A program made the position numbers and the translations under genes. DNA of 64,000 nucleotides, taken from assembly GCF_900113025.1 (NCBI RefSeq), contig NZ_FONT01000002.1:728755-792754 (forward strand), written 5' to 3'. The notes below the pieces were generated by a model. It was not told the origin of the DNA and ran no database searches. It saw only the letters and a list, made by a program, of their open reading frames with translations. Positions 39,141-53,669 of this stretch are shown here, one piece after another (the stretch's first letter is position 1; the number at the start of each line of letters is the position of its first letter). The stretch is from Alteribacillus iranensis. GTDB lineage: Bacteria; Bacillota; Bacilli; Bacillales; Marinococcaceae.

Positions 39141-40262
39141 TTGCATATCAACTCACTCCATCTCAAACAATTTCGTAACTACAACCACATTGATCTACCA
39201 GTAGAGAATAAGATCAATCTAATTCTTGGAGAAAATGCTCAAGGAAAAACAAACATGATGGAAGCCGTATACGTGCTGGCTTTTGCTAAATCTCACCGCA
39301 CTTCGAAGGATAAAGAACTTATTCAGTGGGAGGAAGACTTTGCAAGGATTGGTGCCGACTTTTCACGAAAAAGCGGACCTACCTCTCTTGAAGTGATTAT
39401 TTCCTCAAAAGGAAAAAAGACCAAAGTGAACGGGATGGAACAGCGGAAGCTTAGTGAGTACATTGGAGCATTAAATGTCGTCATGTTTGCTCCGGAAGAT
39501 CTCAATTTAGTAAAAGGCGGGCCTCAAATGAGGCGTCGCTTTATTGATATGGAAATTGGTCAAATCAGCCCAGTGTATCTTTACGATCTATCTCTTTATC
39601 AGCGGATTTTAAAACAGCGCAATCAGCTTCTAAAAGACATGTTCCCGGTGCCGGAAAAAGAGCAGGAAGTTATGTTAGAAGTATTGAGTGACCAACTGGC
39701 ACAGACAGCTGCTAAAGTCATTCAGCGTCGATTTGTATTTCTTGAAATGCTTCAGGAATGGTCAGCAGACATTCACAAGCAAATTAGTCGGGAGAGAGAA
39801 GAGTTGCAAGTCGCATATATTCCGACTGCGCAGGTATCAGAAGAGATGGATCTGTCGATGCTGGAAGTAAGAATAAAAGAGAAGCTCGAACACATTCGAC
39901 AAAACGAAATCCGCAGAGGTGTTACCTTGATCGGTCCGCACCGTGATGAGTTATCCTTAAAGATTAACGGCAAGGAAGTTCAAACGTTCGGTTCGCAAGG
40001 GCAACAACGTACAGCGGCGTTGTCTTTGAAGCTAGCTGAAATTGAATTAATTAACGAGCATATCGGGGAATACCCGATATTATTATTGGATGATGTTCTT
40101 TCAGAGCTGGATAACCATAGACAGTCCCATTTGCTTCATGCCATTCAAGGTAAAGTACAAACGTTTGTAACGGCAACAAGCGTAGAAGGGATTGAGCATG
40201 AGACGATTAAGAAAGCATCTGCTTTCCAAGCAGAAAAAGGGACATTAAGGCAAATGAAATGA
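39141..40262 (+). CDS. recF: DNA repair and replication protein RecF
   Basis: SMC-like ATPase (373 aa) that with RecO and RecR helps load RecA at gaps. Walker [16 protein letters not shown], signature [18 protein letters not shown], Walker [13 protein letters not shown]. Starts at TTG ([14 protein letters not shown]) with AGAGGGATC upstream. It lies 10 bp after rlbA and 10 bp before remB. Confidence 0.97.
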   Translation: MHINSLHLKQFRNYNHIDLPVENKINLILGENAQGKTNMMEAVYVLAFAKSHRTSKDKELIQWEEDFARIGADFSRKSGPTSLEVIISSKGKKTKVNGMEQRKLSEYIGALNVVMFAPEDLNLVKGGPQMRRRFIDMEIGQISPVYLYDLSLYQRILKQRNQLLKDMFPVPEKEQEVMLEVLSDQLAQTAAKVIQRRFVFLEMLQEWSADIHKQISREREELQVAYIPTAQVSEEMDLSMLEVRIKEKLEHIRQNEIRRGVTLIGPHRDELSLKINGKEVQTFGSQGQQRTAALSLKLAEIELINEHIGEYPILLLDDVLSELDNHRQSHLLHAIQGKVQTFVTATSVEGIEHETIKKASAFQAEKGTLRQMK

Positions 40263-40272
40263 GGTGAAATAG

Positions 40273-42503
<2,231 letters not shown>

Positions 42504-42534
42504 TTTAAAAGGAACAAGGCATGAATGAGGCAGT

Positions 42535-42750
42535 GGCTTCTACGTTGCACACACGAGGTGTGCGGTATTAGTTAGTAGAACGTTCTCTTCCTTTAGCCGA
42601 TCATCTATTATCGTCTTCACCTCCGGCTACCAGGGTGCCTGGTATATGAAGGAACACCGCCTAAGTACTCCACGTCCTGTGGAAACGGCGGTGCTAGTAC
42701 ATCCTGTACGTCGGAACTTGTCACAGCTAACAAGGCGCTAACGCTTTTCT
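42535..42750. repeat. Intergenic hairpin-array repeat, copy R4, between gyrB and gyrA
   Basis: Contains GTGGCTTCTACGTTGC shared with R3, then GCACAC-ACGAG-GTGTGC (42547-42563), ACCAGG-GTG-CCTGGT, TCCAC-GTCCT-GTGGA (42669-42683) and GTAC-ATCCT-GTAC (42697-42709). Ends GGCGCTAACGCTTTTCT. It must be transcribed if gyrA is read from the gyrB promoter. No gene is visible in the gap. Confidence 0.85.
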
Positions 42751-42768
42751 ATAATTGGAGGTGAGAAA

Positions 42769-45291
42769 GTGGCAGACAACAATGAGTCAAGAGTGACGGA
42801 AATTAATATTAGTCAGGAAATGCGGACATCTTTTTTGGATTACGCGATGAGTGTCATTGTCAGCCGGGCACTTCCTGATGTCCGCGATGGCTTAAAACCA
42901 GTCCATCGCCGAATTTTATATGCCATGAATACGCTCGGTATGACGCCAGACAAACCATACCGTAAATCAGCACGTATTGTCGGAGATGTGATAGGTAAAT
43001 ATCACCCTCACGGCGACTCTGCCGTATATGAAACGATGGTTCGGATGGCACAAGATTTCAGCTATCGCTATATGCTTGTAGATGGCCACGGTAATTTCGG
43101 ATCGGTAGATGGTGACTCTGCAGCTGCAATGCGTTACACTGAAGCAAAAATGTCCAAAATATCAATGGAACTAGTTCGTGATATCAACAAAGATACGATT
43201 GACTATCAGGACAACTATGATGGAAATGAGAAAGAACCTGTTGTTCTTCCAGCACGCTTTCCTAATTTGCTCGTTAATGGAGCATCGGGGATTGCCGTAG
43301 GGATGGCGACAAACATTCCTCCCCACCAGTTGGGGGAAGTCATTGATGGTGTCCTTGCATTAAGTAAGAACCCGGATTTAACTATAGAAGAGCTTATGGA
43401 ATTTATACCGGGACCTGACTTTCCAACGGGAGCCACGATATTAGGAAGATCAGGAATCAGAAAAGCATATCAAACAGGACGCGGCTCGATCATGATCCGA
43501 GCCAATGCCCATATTTCTGAAAGTAAAACAGGCAAACAAACGATCATTGTAGATGAACTTCCTTATCAGGTGAATAAGGCCCGACTCATTGAAAAAATTG
43601 CTGAGCTTGTTCGTGATAAGAAAATTGATGGGATCACGGATTTAAGAGACGAATCGGATCGGGATGGCATGCGTATCGTGATTGAAGTAAGAAAAGATAT
43701 GAATGCGAACGTCCTGCTAAACAATCTTTATAAGCAAACCGCACTACAAACCAGCTTTGGAATTAACATGCTCGCCTTAGTAAATGGGCGGCCGGAAGTG
43801 TTGAATATAAAGCAATGTTTAGCGTTTTATCTGGAACATCAGAAAGAAGTCATTAAGCGACGTACTGCTTATGAGCTGAGAAAAGCGGAAGCAAGAGCTC
43901 ACATTTTAGAAGGTCTTCGAATAGCGTTAGATCATCTTGATGAAGTCATTGAATTGATTCGCCACTCACAAACGACAGATATTGCTCGCAACGGCTTAAT
44001 GGAAAGATATTCTTTAAGTTATGAGCAGGCGCAAGCCATTTTGGATATGCGTCTACAACGTTTAACCGGCTTAGAGCGAGATAAGATCGAAGAAGAGTAT
44101 CGAGATCTTATTGAGCGAATCAAAGAGTTGAAAGCTATTTTAGCCAGTGAAGAACGTGTGTTGGAAATTATTCGTGAAGAGCTTACAGAGTTGAAGGAAA
44201 AGTATAACGATACACGTCGAACAGAGATCACGGCAGGACACAATCAAATAGAAGATGAGGATTTGATTCCTCGAGAAAATGTAGTTATTACTATTTCTCA
44301 CCATGGCTATCTGAAAAGAATGCCTATTGATACGTATCGAAGTCAGCGCCGGGGTGGGCGCGGCATCCAAGGAATGGGAACGAACGATGATGACTTTGTG
44401 GAACATTTGTTTACTACAAGTTCACATCATACGATCCTGTTTTTCACCAATAAAGGAAAAGTCTACCGCTTGAAAGCGTATGAAATCCCTGAGTTAAAGC
44501 GGACAGCAAAAGGGATACCTGTCATTAATTTGCTTCAGATTGAAAAAGATGAAGAAATCAGCACGGTTATCCCCGTTGAAGAATATTCCGATGAAGCTTA
44601 CCTTTTCTTCCTGACAAAAAAGGGAATTGCAAAGCGGACACGCTTATCAGCATTTGCTAATATTCGCAAGGGCGGATTGTTTGCTATCAGTGTTCGTGAA
44701 GGTGACGAACTACACGGTGTTCGTTTAACACATGGAGAGGAAAATATCATTATCGGAACAAAACATGGGCTTGCCATTCACATATCTGAAGAAGACGTAC
44801 GTTTCATGGGACGGACAGCGGCCGGGGTGAAAGCTATTTCCTTAACAGAAGAAGATGAAGTTATTGGAATGGATATTACTTCTGAAGACAAAGATGTCCT
44901 TGTTGTGACGAAAAATGGTTATGGAAAACGTACCCCTCTTCATGAGTTCCGCATGCAAAACCGTGGCGGAAAAGGATTGAAAGCATGCAACGTAACGGAT
45001 AGAAATGGCAATCTCATTGCACTCCGTTCTATCTCGAATGATCTTGATATTATGGTGATGACTATTCACGGTGTGTTAATTCGAATTAAAAGTGAAGAGA
45101 TATCCAGACTTGGACGCTACGCTCAAGGGGTAAAACTCATTCGCTTAGCACCGGGAGAAGAAGTATCTACCGTAGCACCAGTAGAAACTCCCGAAGGAGA
45201 AGAGGAAATAGAAGAATTAGAGAACACAGAGCAATTGGATGAACAAGATGTAACTGAACCAATTCAAGAAGAAGATCCTGAGGAAGAGTAA
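42769..45291 (+). CDS. gyrA: DNA gyrase subunit A
   Basis: 840 aa, GTG start with GGAGGTGAGAAA upstream. Breakage-reunion domain with catalytic Tyr123 (AAMRYTEAK), GyrA box [10 protein letters not shown], and six-bladed C-terminal wrapping domain ending in an acidic tail. The quinolone-resistance region reads [10 protein letters not shown] with Ser84 and Glu88, the susceptible-type residues. Followed by a terminator. Confidence 0.98.
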   Translation: MADNNESRVTEINISQEMRTSFLDYAMSVIVSRALPDVRDGLKPVHRRILYAMNTLGMTPDKPYRKSARIVGDVIGKYHPHGDSAVYETMVRMAQDFSYRYMLVDGHGNFGSVDGDSAAAMRYTEAKMSKISMELVRDINKDTIDYQDNYDGNEKEPVVLPARFPNLLVNGASGIAVGMATNIPPHQLGEVIDGVLALSKNPDLTIEELMEFIPGPDFPTGATILGRSGIRKAYQTGRGSIMIRANAHISESKTGKQTIIVDELPYQVNKARLIEKIAELVRDKKIDGITDLRDESDRDGMRIVIEVRKDMNANVLLNNLYKQTALQTSFGINMLALVNGRPEVLNIKQCLAFYLEHQKEVIKRRTAYELRKAEARAHILEGLRIALDHLDEVIELIRHSQTTDIARNGLMERYSLSYEQAQAILDMRLQRLTGLERDKIEEEYRDLIERIKELKAILASEERVLEIIREELTELKEKYNDTRRTEITAGHNQIEDEDLIPRENVVITISHHGYLKRMPIDTYRSQRRGGRGIQGMGTNDDDFVEHLFTTSSHHTILFFTNKGKVYRLKAYEIPELKRTAKGIPVINLLQIEKDEEISTVIPVEEYSDEAYLFFLTKKGIAKRTRLSAFANIRKGGLFAISVREGDELHGVRLTHGEENIIIGTKHGLAIHISEEDVRFMGRTAAGVKAISLTEEDEVIGMDITSEDKDVLVVTKNGYGKRTPLHEFRMQNRGGKGLKACNVTDRNGNLIALRSISNDLDIMVMTIHGVLIRIKSEEISRLGRYAQGVKLIRLAPGEEVSTVAPVETPEGEEEIEELENTEQLDEQDVTEPIQEEDPEEE

Positions 45292-45320
45292 CTCTAAGCT
45301 TTTCTTCGGCGATGATAACG

Positions 45321-45354
45321 GAGACTGTCCTTATGGGGGATAGTCTCTTTTTTT
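45321..45354 (+). terminator. Terminator after gyrA
   Basis: GAGACTGTCC/GGATAGTCTC stem (one GU) with a 7-nt loop and TTTTTTT. Confidence 0.9.
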
Positions 45355-45425
45355 GGTTCTGTAAAATACCTGTTCACCATCAACCTTATGTAAGAAATGG
45401 AAGAATTGAATCCTATTCACCCCAA
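45355..45425 (+). mobile_element. Internally deleted MITE remnant after gyrA
   Basis: Starts with the MITE left tip GGTTCTGTAAAAT and jumps directly to the right part shared with the element at 980-1203 (ACCTGTTC-CCATCAACCT, AAGAAATGGAAGAAT, CCTATTCACCCCAACA). It lacks the last 14 bp of the right end, and no target duplication is visible. It abuts the gyrA terminator T run. The remaining gap to 45564 shows nothing else. Confidence 0.7.
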
Positions 45426-45564
45426 CATGATCTCTTTTTTTATACCTCCTCTCGCTGGCAAACGACCGAACGTAAGACAAGGAAAAGGCGGCTTGCTAAC
45501 CATATTCTTTAGTTATAAAAGAAGGAACAAGCTACCATTTCATTTTTACGTGCAACCACTTTGT

Positions 45565-46290
45565 TTAAGAGAAAAAAGATTTAAAGAAGGGGGGAATCAC
45601 ATGAGGAGCTTCTGATAAATATGATTTAATAATAGGATAATCTACTGAATGTCTGTGAGTTAATAGTTCCCCCCACCATTCACCTTCATAGCGGGTGATC
45701 ATGCTTAGATTATATAATAATAAATAATGAGTACAGATTAGCGGCAGCTTATTGGTTGTGTTAGAGAACGTTGTATCTTCATTGATGTTTTGTAATAAAG
45801 AACGAGTTGGTTGTACTTCGAGCAGTAAGTCTTTCATTTTCCACTTCTCTCCTTGGAAAAGTTCCACGTGGAACATCACATATGAAAAGTGAGGGAAAAA
45901 CCCTTTTTTTTGGATTTTAATTTCGTCTTCTATAAATCGGTATCCTTTCTTTTTTCTCTTCCTTGTTGTCACGCCATGTGCGAGCACTTCGGAATTAGTT
46001 GGATAATACGCATCATGAAGTAACACAAGTCCTTTTAATAAATGAGTAAGACCATAAAATAATAATAGAGGCTTCACCATTAATGAAGCATTCATACCTT
46101 CGTACCAATAGTTTTTTCCAATTAACCATTCATAGTGAAAAACAGACGTATTTGTATAACTTCTTTCTGAAGCTTCACTCATTATGTCTGGATTGTTTTT
46201 ATATTTCTTATACAGCCACTTTCTCAAGTATTCTTGGGATTCATACGGACGAAAATAAGAAAAATCACGAGATATGTCGTTATTTGTCAT
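45565..46290 (-). CDS. yaaC: YaaC-like protein, compact form
   Basis: 241 aa, transcribed against its neighbours between gyrA and guaB exactly as yaaC. Recognisable YaaC blocks: YFRPYESQEYLRKWLY, MVKPLLLFYGLTHLLKGLVLL, VLAHGVTTRKRKKKGYRF and HYLLLYNLSMITRYEGEWWGELL. From memory the family is about 315 aa; here some 70 residues between the KDLLLEVQ and INEDTTF blocks seem to be missing, and the C-terminus (HVIPPFFKSFFS) is unusual. Could be functional but shortened, or a decaying gene. Function unknown. A parS-like site lies inside (45860-45875). Confidence 0.75.
   Translation of the reverse strand: MTNNDISRDFSYFRPYESQEYLRKWLYKKYKNNPDIMSEASERSYTNTSVFHYEWLIGKNYWYEGMNASLMVKPLLLFYGLTHLLKGLVLLHDAYYPTNSEVLAHGVTTRKRKKKGYRFIEDEIKIQKKGFFPHFSYVMFHVELFQGEKWKMKDLLLEVQPTRSLLQNINEDTTFSNTTNKLPLICTHYLLLYNLSMITRYEGEWWGELLTHRHSVDYPIIKSYLSEAPHVIPPFFKSFFS
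45860..45875. promoter_or_regulatory. parS-like site within yaaC
   Basis: AGTTCCACGTGGAACA matches TGTTNCACGTGNAACA at 15 of 16 positions (first base differs). It lies about 10 kb to the right of oriC; the site in parB lies about 13 kb to the left. Confidence 0.8.
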
Positions 46291-46365
46291 CTTTTCTCCC
46301 TTACCTTTAATGGAACTATTTTGAAAGTTTAAACTTATTTCATACGCTCGTTATCGTTCAATAAA

Positions 46366-46443
46366 AATGGTAAGATATTAGGAAAACTTGAGAGAATATA
46401 GTTCATCTTCTCTAATCTCTTAGTTTAGACATTCTTACCATTT
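46366..46443. repeat. Long-range inverted repeat upstream of guaB
   Basis: ATGGTAAGA and TCTTACCAT enclose about 60 nt that contains an inner AGAGAA/TTCTCT stem. Read on the plus strand it would sit in the guaB leader. It matches no riboswitch I know. The rest of the yaaC-guaB gap holds repeat R5. Confidence 0.45.
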
Positions 46444-46485
46444 CTAAACAGGAAAGAAAGTATAAAATTTTAGCGGTCGTTGTCT

Positions 46486-48102
<1,617 letters not shown>

Positions 48103-48157
48103 GATCGGGTAATATACGACAAATCTAATAAAAACAAAAAATGAATGTAAGAAGAGA

Positions 48158-48252
48158 AAATGCCTTTTATCCCCTTTGGGACCCAGACGAGACTTTCACG
48201 TTACAATTTTAAAAGTTTCGCTGGCCCCCCATGGAAAAGGCATTTCTTTTTT
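48158..48252 (+). terminator. Unusually long hairpin terminator after guaB
   Basis: Outer stem AAATGCCTTTT/AAAAGGCATTT (11 bp), then CC/GG, GGG/CCC, CCAG/CTGG and CGAGACTTT/AAAGTTTCG, closing on a 14-nt loop. The 88-nt structure has only small internal loops and is followed by CTTTTTT. It could act as guaB terminator, but it is two to three times longer than the others in the window. Bases 48253-48455 show no gene, only short palindromes such as AGCACCATGTGCT. Confidence 0.65.
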
Positions 48253-48455
48253 GGCGTTTCCAAGATTACGTTTTAAGCACCATGTGCTCTTTGGTGACCA
48301 AGTCTTCTTGTTTGGGGCCTTGCGCTTGTTACGGATAGACGGGTTTCTTGAACTGTCGATAAATTTGTTGAAATATAGTGCTACAGGCTATCTATGTTTT
48401 TAAATAAGCTTGTGATAAAATAGCGTTTGTGCAAGGGAGTATGGAGGTGCAAGGG

Positions 48456-49778
48456 TTGAAAATCAAACGTTTAAAACAAGGTATCGTATCATCTGTTCTT
48501 TTATCTTTACTAATAGGAAGTAGTGGGAATGCATTAGCAGAGGAGCCAGACCTTGAAGCAGAGGCTGCCATATTAGTAGAAGCCGAGTCTGGGAAAATTG
48601 TATATGAGGATCATATTGATGTGATTTTACCTCCAGCTAGTATGACAAAAATAATGACTGAATTTCTAGTTCATGAAGCAGTCGATCAAGGCGAGATATC
48701 CTGGGAAGATGAAGTGAAAATTAGTGATAAAGTACGACAGTTATCTTTAGATACCAGCTTATCGAATGTTCCTCTCCGCCAAGATGAAACGTATACTGTA
48801 AAAGAGCTATACGAAGCGATGGCTATATATTCAGCGAATGGAGCAACGATAGCTTTAGCAGAGCATGTTGCTGGTTCTGAAGCGAAGTTTGTCGAACGAA
48901 TGAATGCAAAAGCAGAAGAACTAGGCATGGAAAATTATAAGTTCGTCAACTCCAGTGGGTTGAATAACCAGTCGATGAAAGGGAACCATCCTTCAGGTAC
49001 TGAGGCGGATGAAGAAAATATGATGTCTGCTCGAGCTACTGCTATTCTTACGTATCATCTATTAAAAAACTATCCTGAAGTATTAGATACAGCGAGCATT
49101 CGAGAAAAGACTTTTAAAGAAGGTACAGAAGATTACATAGAAATGCAGAACTGGAACTGGATGCTTCCAGGAAGTGTCTTCGCTTACGAAGGTGTCGATG
49201 GACTGAAGACAGGCTTTACAGACTTAGCTGGTAATGCGTTTACAGGGACAGTAGAACGCGATGGACTGCGTTATATTTCTGTCGTGATGAGAACGGAATC
49301 GAGAGAAGCACGTTTTCAGGAAACAGCTAAATTGTTCGATTATGGATTCGATCAATTCTCACAAGAAACAGTAATCAAAGAAGGTGAGCAAGTAGAAGGC
49401 CATCAGACTGTTTCGGTTATAAAAGGGAAAGAAGATGAAGTTTCCGTAACTGCAGGAAGTGACTTACAAGTTCTTGTGGAGGAAGGACAAGAAGAAAACC
49501 TAACTCCGGTAGTGACTATAAATAAAGAGCTCTTGACGGAAGAAGGAGAGCTGGAAGCTCCGCTTGAAAAAGGAGAAACCATAGGAACCATTCGAGTAGA
49601 GGGTATGACAGAAGAAGACTATTTGCATGAAAAGATGACAAGCAACGCGGAAGTTCCCTTAGTCTTAGAAGAAGACGTAGAGAAAGCTGGTTGGTTCGCC
49701 CTATCTCTTCGTGGAATAGGAAGCTTTTTTGGAAACATGTGGGAGAACGCCGCTACTTTTGTGAGAGGCTTATTTTAA
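48456..49778 (+). CDS. dacA: D-alanyl-D-alanine carboxypeptidase DacA (PBP5)
   Basis: Trims the terminal D-Ala from peptidoglycan pentapeptides. 440 aa from TTG 48456 (MKIKRLKQGIVSSVLL), chosen because GGAGGTG lies 6 nt upstream; an ATG at 48441 overlaps that site. Signal peptide to about residue 28, active-site SMTK (serine), SAN, KTG (GLKTGFTD), then the beta-rich C-terminal domain and an amphipathic membrane anchor ending MWENAATFVRGLF. Same position as in B. subtilis. Highly acidic mature chain. Confidence 0.96.
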   Translation: MKIKRLKQGIVSSVLLSLLIGSSGNALAEEPDLEAEAAILVEAESGKIVYEDHIDVILPPASMTKIMTEFLVHEAVDQGEISWEDEVKISDKVRQLSLDTSLSNVPLRQDETYTVKELYEAMAIYSANGATIALAEHVAGSEAKFVERMNAKAEELGMENYKFVNSSGLNNQSMKGNHPSGTEADEENMMSARATAILTYHLLKNYPEVLDTASIREKTFKEGTEDYIEMQNWNWMLPGSVFAYEGVDGLKTGFTDLAGNAFTGTVERDGLRYISVVMRTESREARFQETAKLFDYGFDQFSQETVIKEGEQVEGHQTVSVIKGKEDEVSVTAGSDLQVLVEEGQEENLTPVVTINKELLTEEGELEAPLEKGETIGTIRVEGMTEEDYLHEKMTSNAEVPLVLEEDVEKAGWFALSLRGIGSFFGNMWENAATFVRGLF

Positions 49779-49854
49779 AGAAACCTTTATAACAAGATGG
49801 GATAATGCTAAAATAAGAAAGATAAGTTAACTTTAAAACAGCGGGGGAATGGAA

Positions 49855-50739
49855 ATGGCAGATAGAGGTACAGATAGAGTAAAACGCGGAATGGCGGAAA
49901 TGCAAAAAGGCGGCGTTATTATGGACGTCGTAAATGGCGAACAAGCAAAGATCGCAGAGGAAGCGGGCGCAGTAGCTGTCATGGCACTCGAACGTGTTCC
50001 TTCTGATATTCGTGCTGCAGGGGGAGTTGCACGCATGGCAGATCCTACCATTGTAGAAGAAGTTATGAATGCAGTTTCTATTCCTGTTATGGCAAAAGCA
50101 CGTATTGGACATATTGTAGAAGCTCGTGTGCTCGAAGCACTCGGAGCTGATTACATTGACGAAAGTGAAGTTCTCACTCCTGCTGATGACGTATATCACA
50201 TGGATAAGAACGAATTTACAGTACCTTTTGTTTGCGGATGTCGTGATTTAGGAGAAGCTCTTCGCCGTATCGGAGAAGGTGCTTCGATGTTACGTACAAA
50301 AGGGGAACCAGGTACGGGGAACATTGTAGAGGCTGTCCGCCATATGCGTATGGTGCAATCTCAAATTAAAAAAGTAGCGAATATGTCAAAAGATGAATTG
50401 ATGACAGAAGCGAAAAACTTAGGTGCTCCTTATGAATTACTTCTTGATATTCAAGAAAACGGTAAGCTGCCAGTTGTAAATTTTGCGGCAGGTGGTATTG
50501 CGACACCAGCGGATGCTGCGTTAATGATGGAATTAGGAGCAGACGGTGTATTTGTCGGCTCTGGTATCTTTAAGTCAGAGAATCCAGCGAAGTTTGCACG
50601 TTCTATCGTAGAAGCGACAACTCATTATCAAGACTATGAACTGATAGGTCAGCTCTCTAAAGATCTTGGTACTGCCATGAAAGGCATTGAGATGTCTACC
50701 TTGGACCCTTCTCAGCGTATGCAGGACCGCAGTGAATAA
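49855..50739 (+). CDS. pdxS: Pyridoxal 5'-phosphate synthase subunit PdxS
   Basis: 294-aa TIM-barrel synthase that condenses ribose 5-phosphate, glyceraldehyde 3-phosphate and ammonia into PLP, as a 12-mer with PdxT. ATG at 49855 is preferred over 49849 by spacing from GCGGGGGAA. Schiff-base lysine in [10 protein letters not shown]; second lysine in [12 protein letters not shown]; phosphate loop [11 protein letters not shown]. Followed after 32 bp by pdxT. Confidence 0.98.
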   Translation: MADRGTDRVKRGMAEMQKGGVIMDVVNGEQAKIAEEAGAVAVMALERVPSDIRAAGGVARMADPTIVEEVMNAVSIPVMAKARIGHIVEARVLEALGADYIDESEVLTPADDVYHMDKNEFTVPFVCGCRDLGEALRRIGEGASMLRTKGEPGTGNIVEAVRHMRMVQSQIKKVANMSKDELMTEAKNLGAPYELLLDIQENGKLPVVNFAAGGIATPADAALMMELGADGVFVGSGIFKSENPAKFARSIVEATTHYQDYELIGQLSKDLGTAMKGIEMSTLDPSQRMQDRSE

Positions 50740-50771
50740 TCCTTAAAGGATGCGTGTAAAGGAGGGATAAT

Positions 50772-51377
50772 ATGGTTAAAATAGGAGTTCTCGCTTTACA
50801 AGGAGCGGTCAGGGAACATGTGGAAAGCTTAGAAGCTCCTGATTGTGAAGTCAGTGTCGTCAAGCGCATAGAGCAATTGGACGAGCTCGATGGCTTAGTT
50901 TTTCCCGGCGGCGAAAGTACAACGATGCGCCGATTAATTGATAAATATCACTTTCGGGAACCGCTGCAACAATTCGCTGCTGCTGAAAAACCTGTGTTTG
51001 GCACATGTGCCGGTCTCATTCTCATGGCCGAAGACATCACAGGCGAACCGGAAGGACACTTGCAGCTCATGGACATGGAAGTGGAGCGAAATGCTTTCGG
51101 AAGACAAAGAGAAAGTTTTGAAACGACTTTATCTGTTAAAGGAGTCGGCGATGATATTGAAGCGGTATTTATTCGCGCCCCTCTCATCAAGAGTGTAGGG
51201 GACGAGGTTGAGATTTTATGCGAATATAATGGGGAGATTGTAGCGGCACGTCAAAATCATTTACTCGCATGTTCCTATCATCCGGAATTGACAAAAGATA
51301 CGAGGTTTCATCAATATTTTGTTCAAATGGTGAGAGAATCGAAAGAAGCAGCTAGTACGGTAACAGCTGCTCCATAA
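50772..51377 (+). CDS. pdxT: Pyridoxal 5'-phosphate synthase glutaminase PdxT
   Basis: 201-aa class I glutaminase that channels ammonia to PdxS. Catalytic triad: Cys in [11 protein letters not shown], His and Glu in [19 protein letters not shown] oxyanion region. AAAGGAGG ribosome binding site. Operon with pdxS. Confidence 0.98.
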   Translation: MVKIGVLALQGAVREHVESLEAPDCEVSVVKRIEQLDELDGLVFPGGESTTMRRLIDKYHFREPLQQFAAAEKPVFGTCAGLILMAEDITGEPEGHLQLMDMEVERNAFGRQRESFETTLSVKGVGDDIEAVFIRAPLIKSVGDEVEILCEYNGEIVAARQNHLLACSYHPELTKDTRFHQYFVQMVRESKEAASTVTAAP

Positions 51378-51395
51378 ATCGTAGACGGGCATTAG

Positions 51396-51600
51396 TAACC
51401 ATGTACAGTCATTCAGAGAGCCGGTGGTAGGTGAGAACCGGTTGACTGGCAAGGTGAATCCCGCCCTGAGTGAAAGAGTGAAAAATCAGTAGCTCTTTTC
51501 GTCTTATCCGCGTTACAGGATCCAAGGAGCAGAGAAGTATTCTCTGAATTTGGGTGGCAACGCGGTACAACCGTCCCTTTTTTTAGGGGCGGTTTTTTTA
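51396..51600 (+). promoter_or_regulatory. T-box riboswitch controlling serS
   Basis: Stem I begins AGAGAGCCGGTGGTAGG with the AG bulge. The likely specifier is TCC (Ser) in GTGAATCCCGCC. The antiterminator T-box is TGGGTGGCAACGCGG (51551-51565), followed by the terminator ACCGTCCC/GGGGCGGT with TTTTTTT (51569-51599). Uncharged tRNA-Ser of the GGA-anticodon type would stabilise the antiterminator; the tRNA-Ser nearby (53245) reads UCA instead. Confidence 0.93.
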
Positions 51601-51618
51601 TAGTTTAGGGAATGATAA

Positions 51619-53061
<1,443 letters not shown>

Positions 53062-53178
53062 AGAAGAGGTGGGTTGGCATTCAACAGTCAACCTGCCTTA
53101 TTTCCCCTAAAATAAAAGAGAAAATTTCTCTCACAATACATTCCTCTATATTTTATATCATTTTTTTGGTTGAAACCC

Positions 53179-53207
53179 TTGCTTCCTCTTTTTAGCTGTG
53201 CTATTAT
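53179..53207 (+). promoter_or_regulatory. Promoter of tRNA-Ser
   Basis: TTGCTT (53179-53184) and TATTAT (53202-53207), 17 bp apart, about 38 bp before the tRNA. Confidence 0.6.
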
Positions 53208-53244
53208 TATCTTTGTCAGCTCAGACAGCAGCATCAATACATAC

Positions 53245-53337
53245 GGAGGAGTACCCAAGTCTGGCTGAAGGGAGCGGTCTTGAAAACCGCCAGGGGCTTC
53301 ACGGCCCGCGGGGGTTCGAATCCCTCCTCCTCCGCCA
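53245..53337 (+). tRNA. tRNA-Ser (TGA)
   Basis: 93-nt class II tRNA with encoded CCA. Acceptor GGAGGAG pairs with CTCCTCC. The anticodon loop is CTTGAAA (anticodon TGA). Long variable arm, T-arm GGGGGTTCGAATCCC. Single-gene unit with its own promoter and terminator, after serS as in B. subtilis. Confidence 0.97.
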
Positions 53338-53355
53338 TTACTTAAAAATAACCAG

Positions 53356-53386
53356 CCTCTCTAGTTCTAACTAGGGAGGTTTTTTT
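53356..53386 (+). terminator. Terminator after tRNA-Ser
   Basis: CCTCTCTAGTT/AACTAGGGAGG stem with a 2-nt loop, one mismatched position, and TTTTTTT. Confidence 0.88.
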
Positions 53387-53451
53387 AATGCCTCTCTGTA
53401 ACTAAAGGTAGGGATGCTTTCCAAGAATGATGATTAGTATGCAGGCTGTCT

Positions 53452-53546
53452 CAAATATTGTAAAAACATGAGACCGAGATCCTGCTACAATATTTAGGAG
53501 GCTCGGCCGTTCGTCCGCAGAAAGCGAGTTTTTTCTCTGCGGCCTC
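53452..53546. repeat. Paired inverted repeats downstream of tRNA-Ser
   Basis: AATATTGTA and TACAATATT (9 bp perfect, 53452-53493) and then CCGCAGA and TCTGCGG around a T-rich loop (53519-53545). The unit starts after GGCTGTCTCA, a sequence often seen at insertion-sequence tips, but no matching second end was found. Otherwise 53390-53617 shows no gene. Confidence 0.45.
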
Positions 53547-53617
53547 TGCCTCCGCCTACAGAGTTACCTCAACCCATTTGACAGAAAACCAACTGCTTGA
53601 GAGCTAAAACAAGAATG

Positions 53618-53662
53618 AAAAGCGCACACTTCCTGTACACGTAAGAGGAGTGCGCGCTTTTT
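53618..53662 (-). terminator. Terminator of the amidohydrolase operon
   Basis: AAAAGCGCGCACT/AGTGTGCGCTTTT stem (one mismatch) on the minus strand, just after the YtcJ-like stop codon. Confidence 0.75.
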
Positions 53663-53669
53663 GCATATG

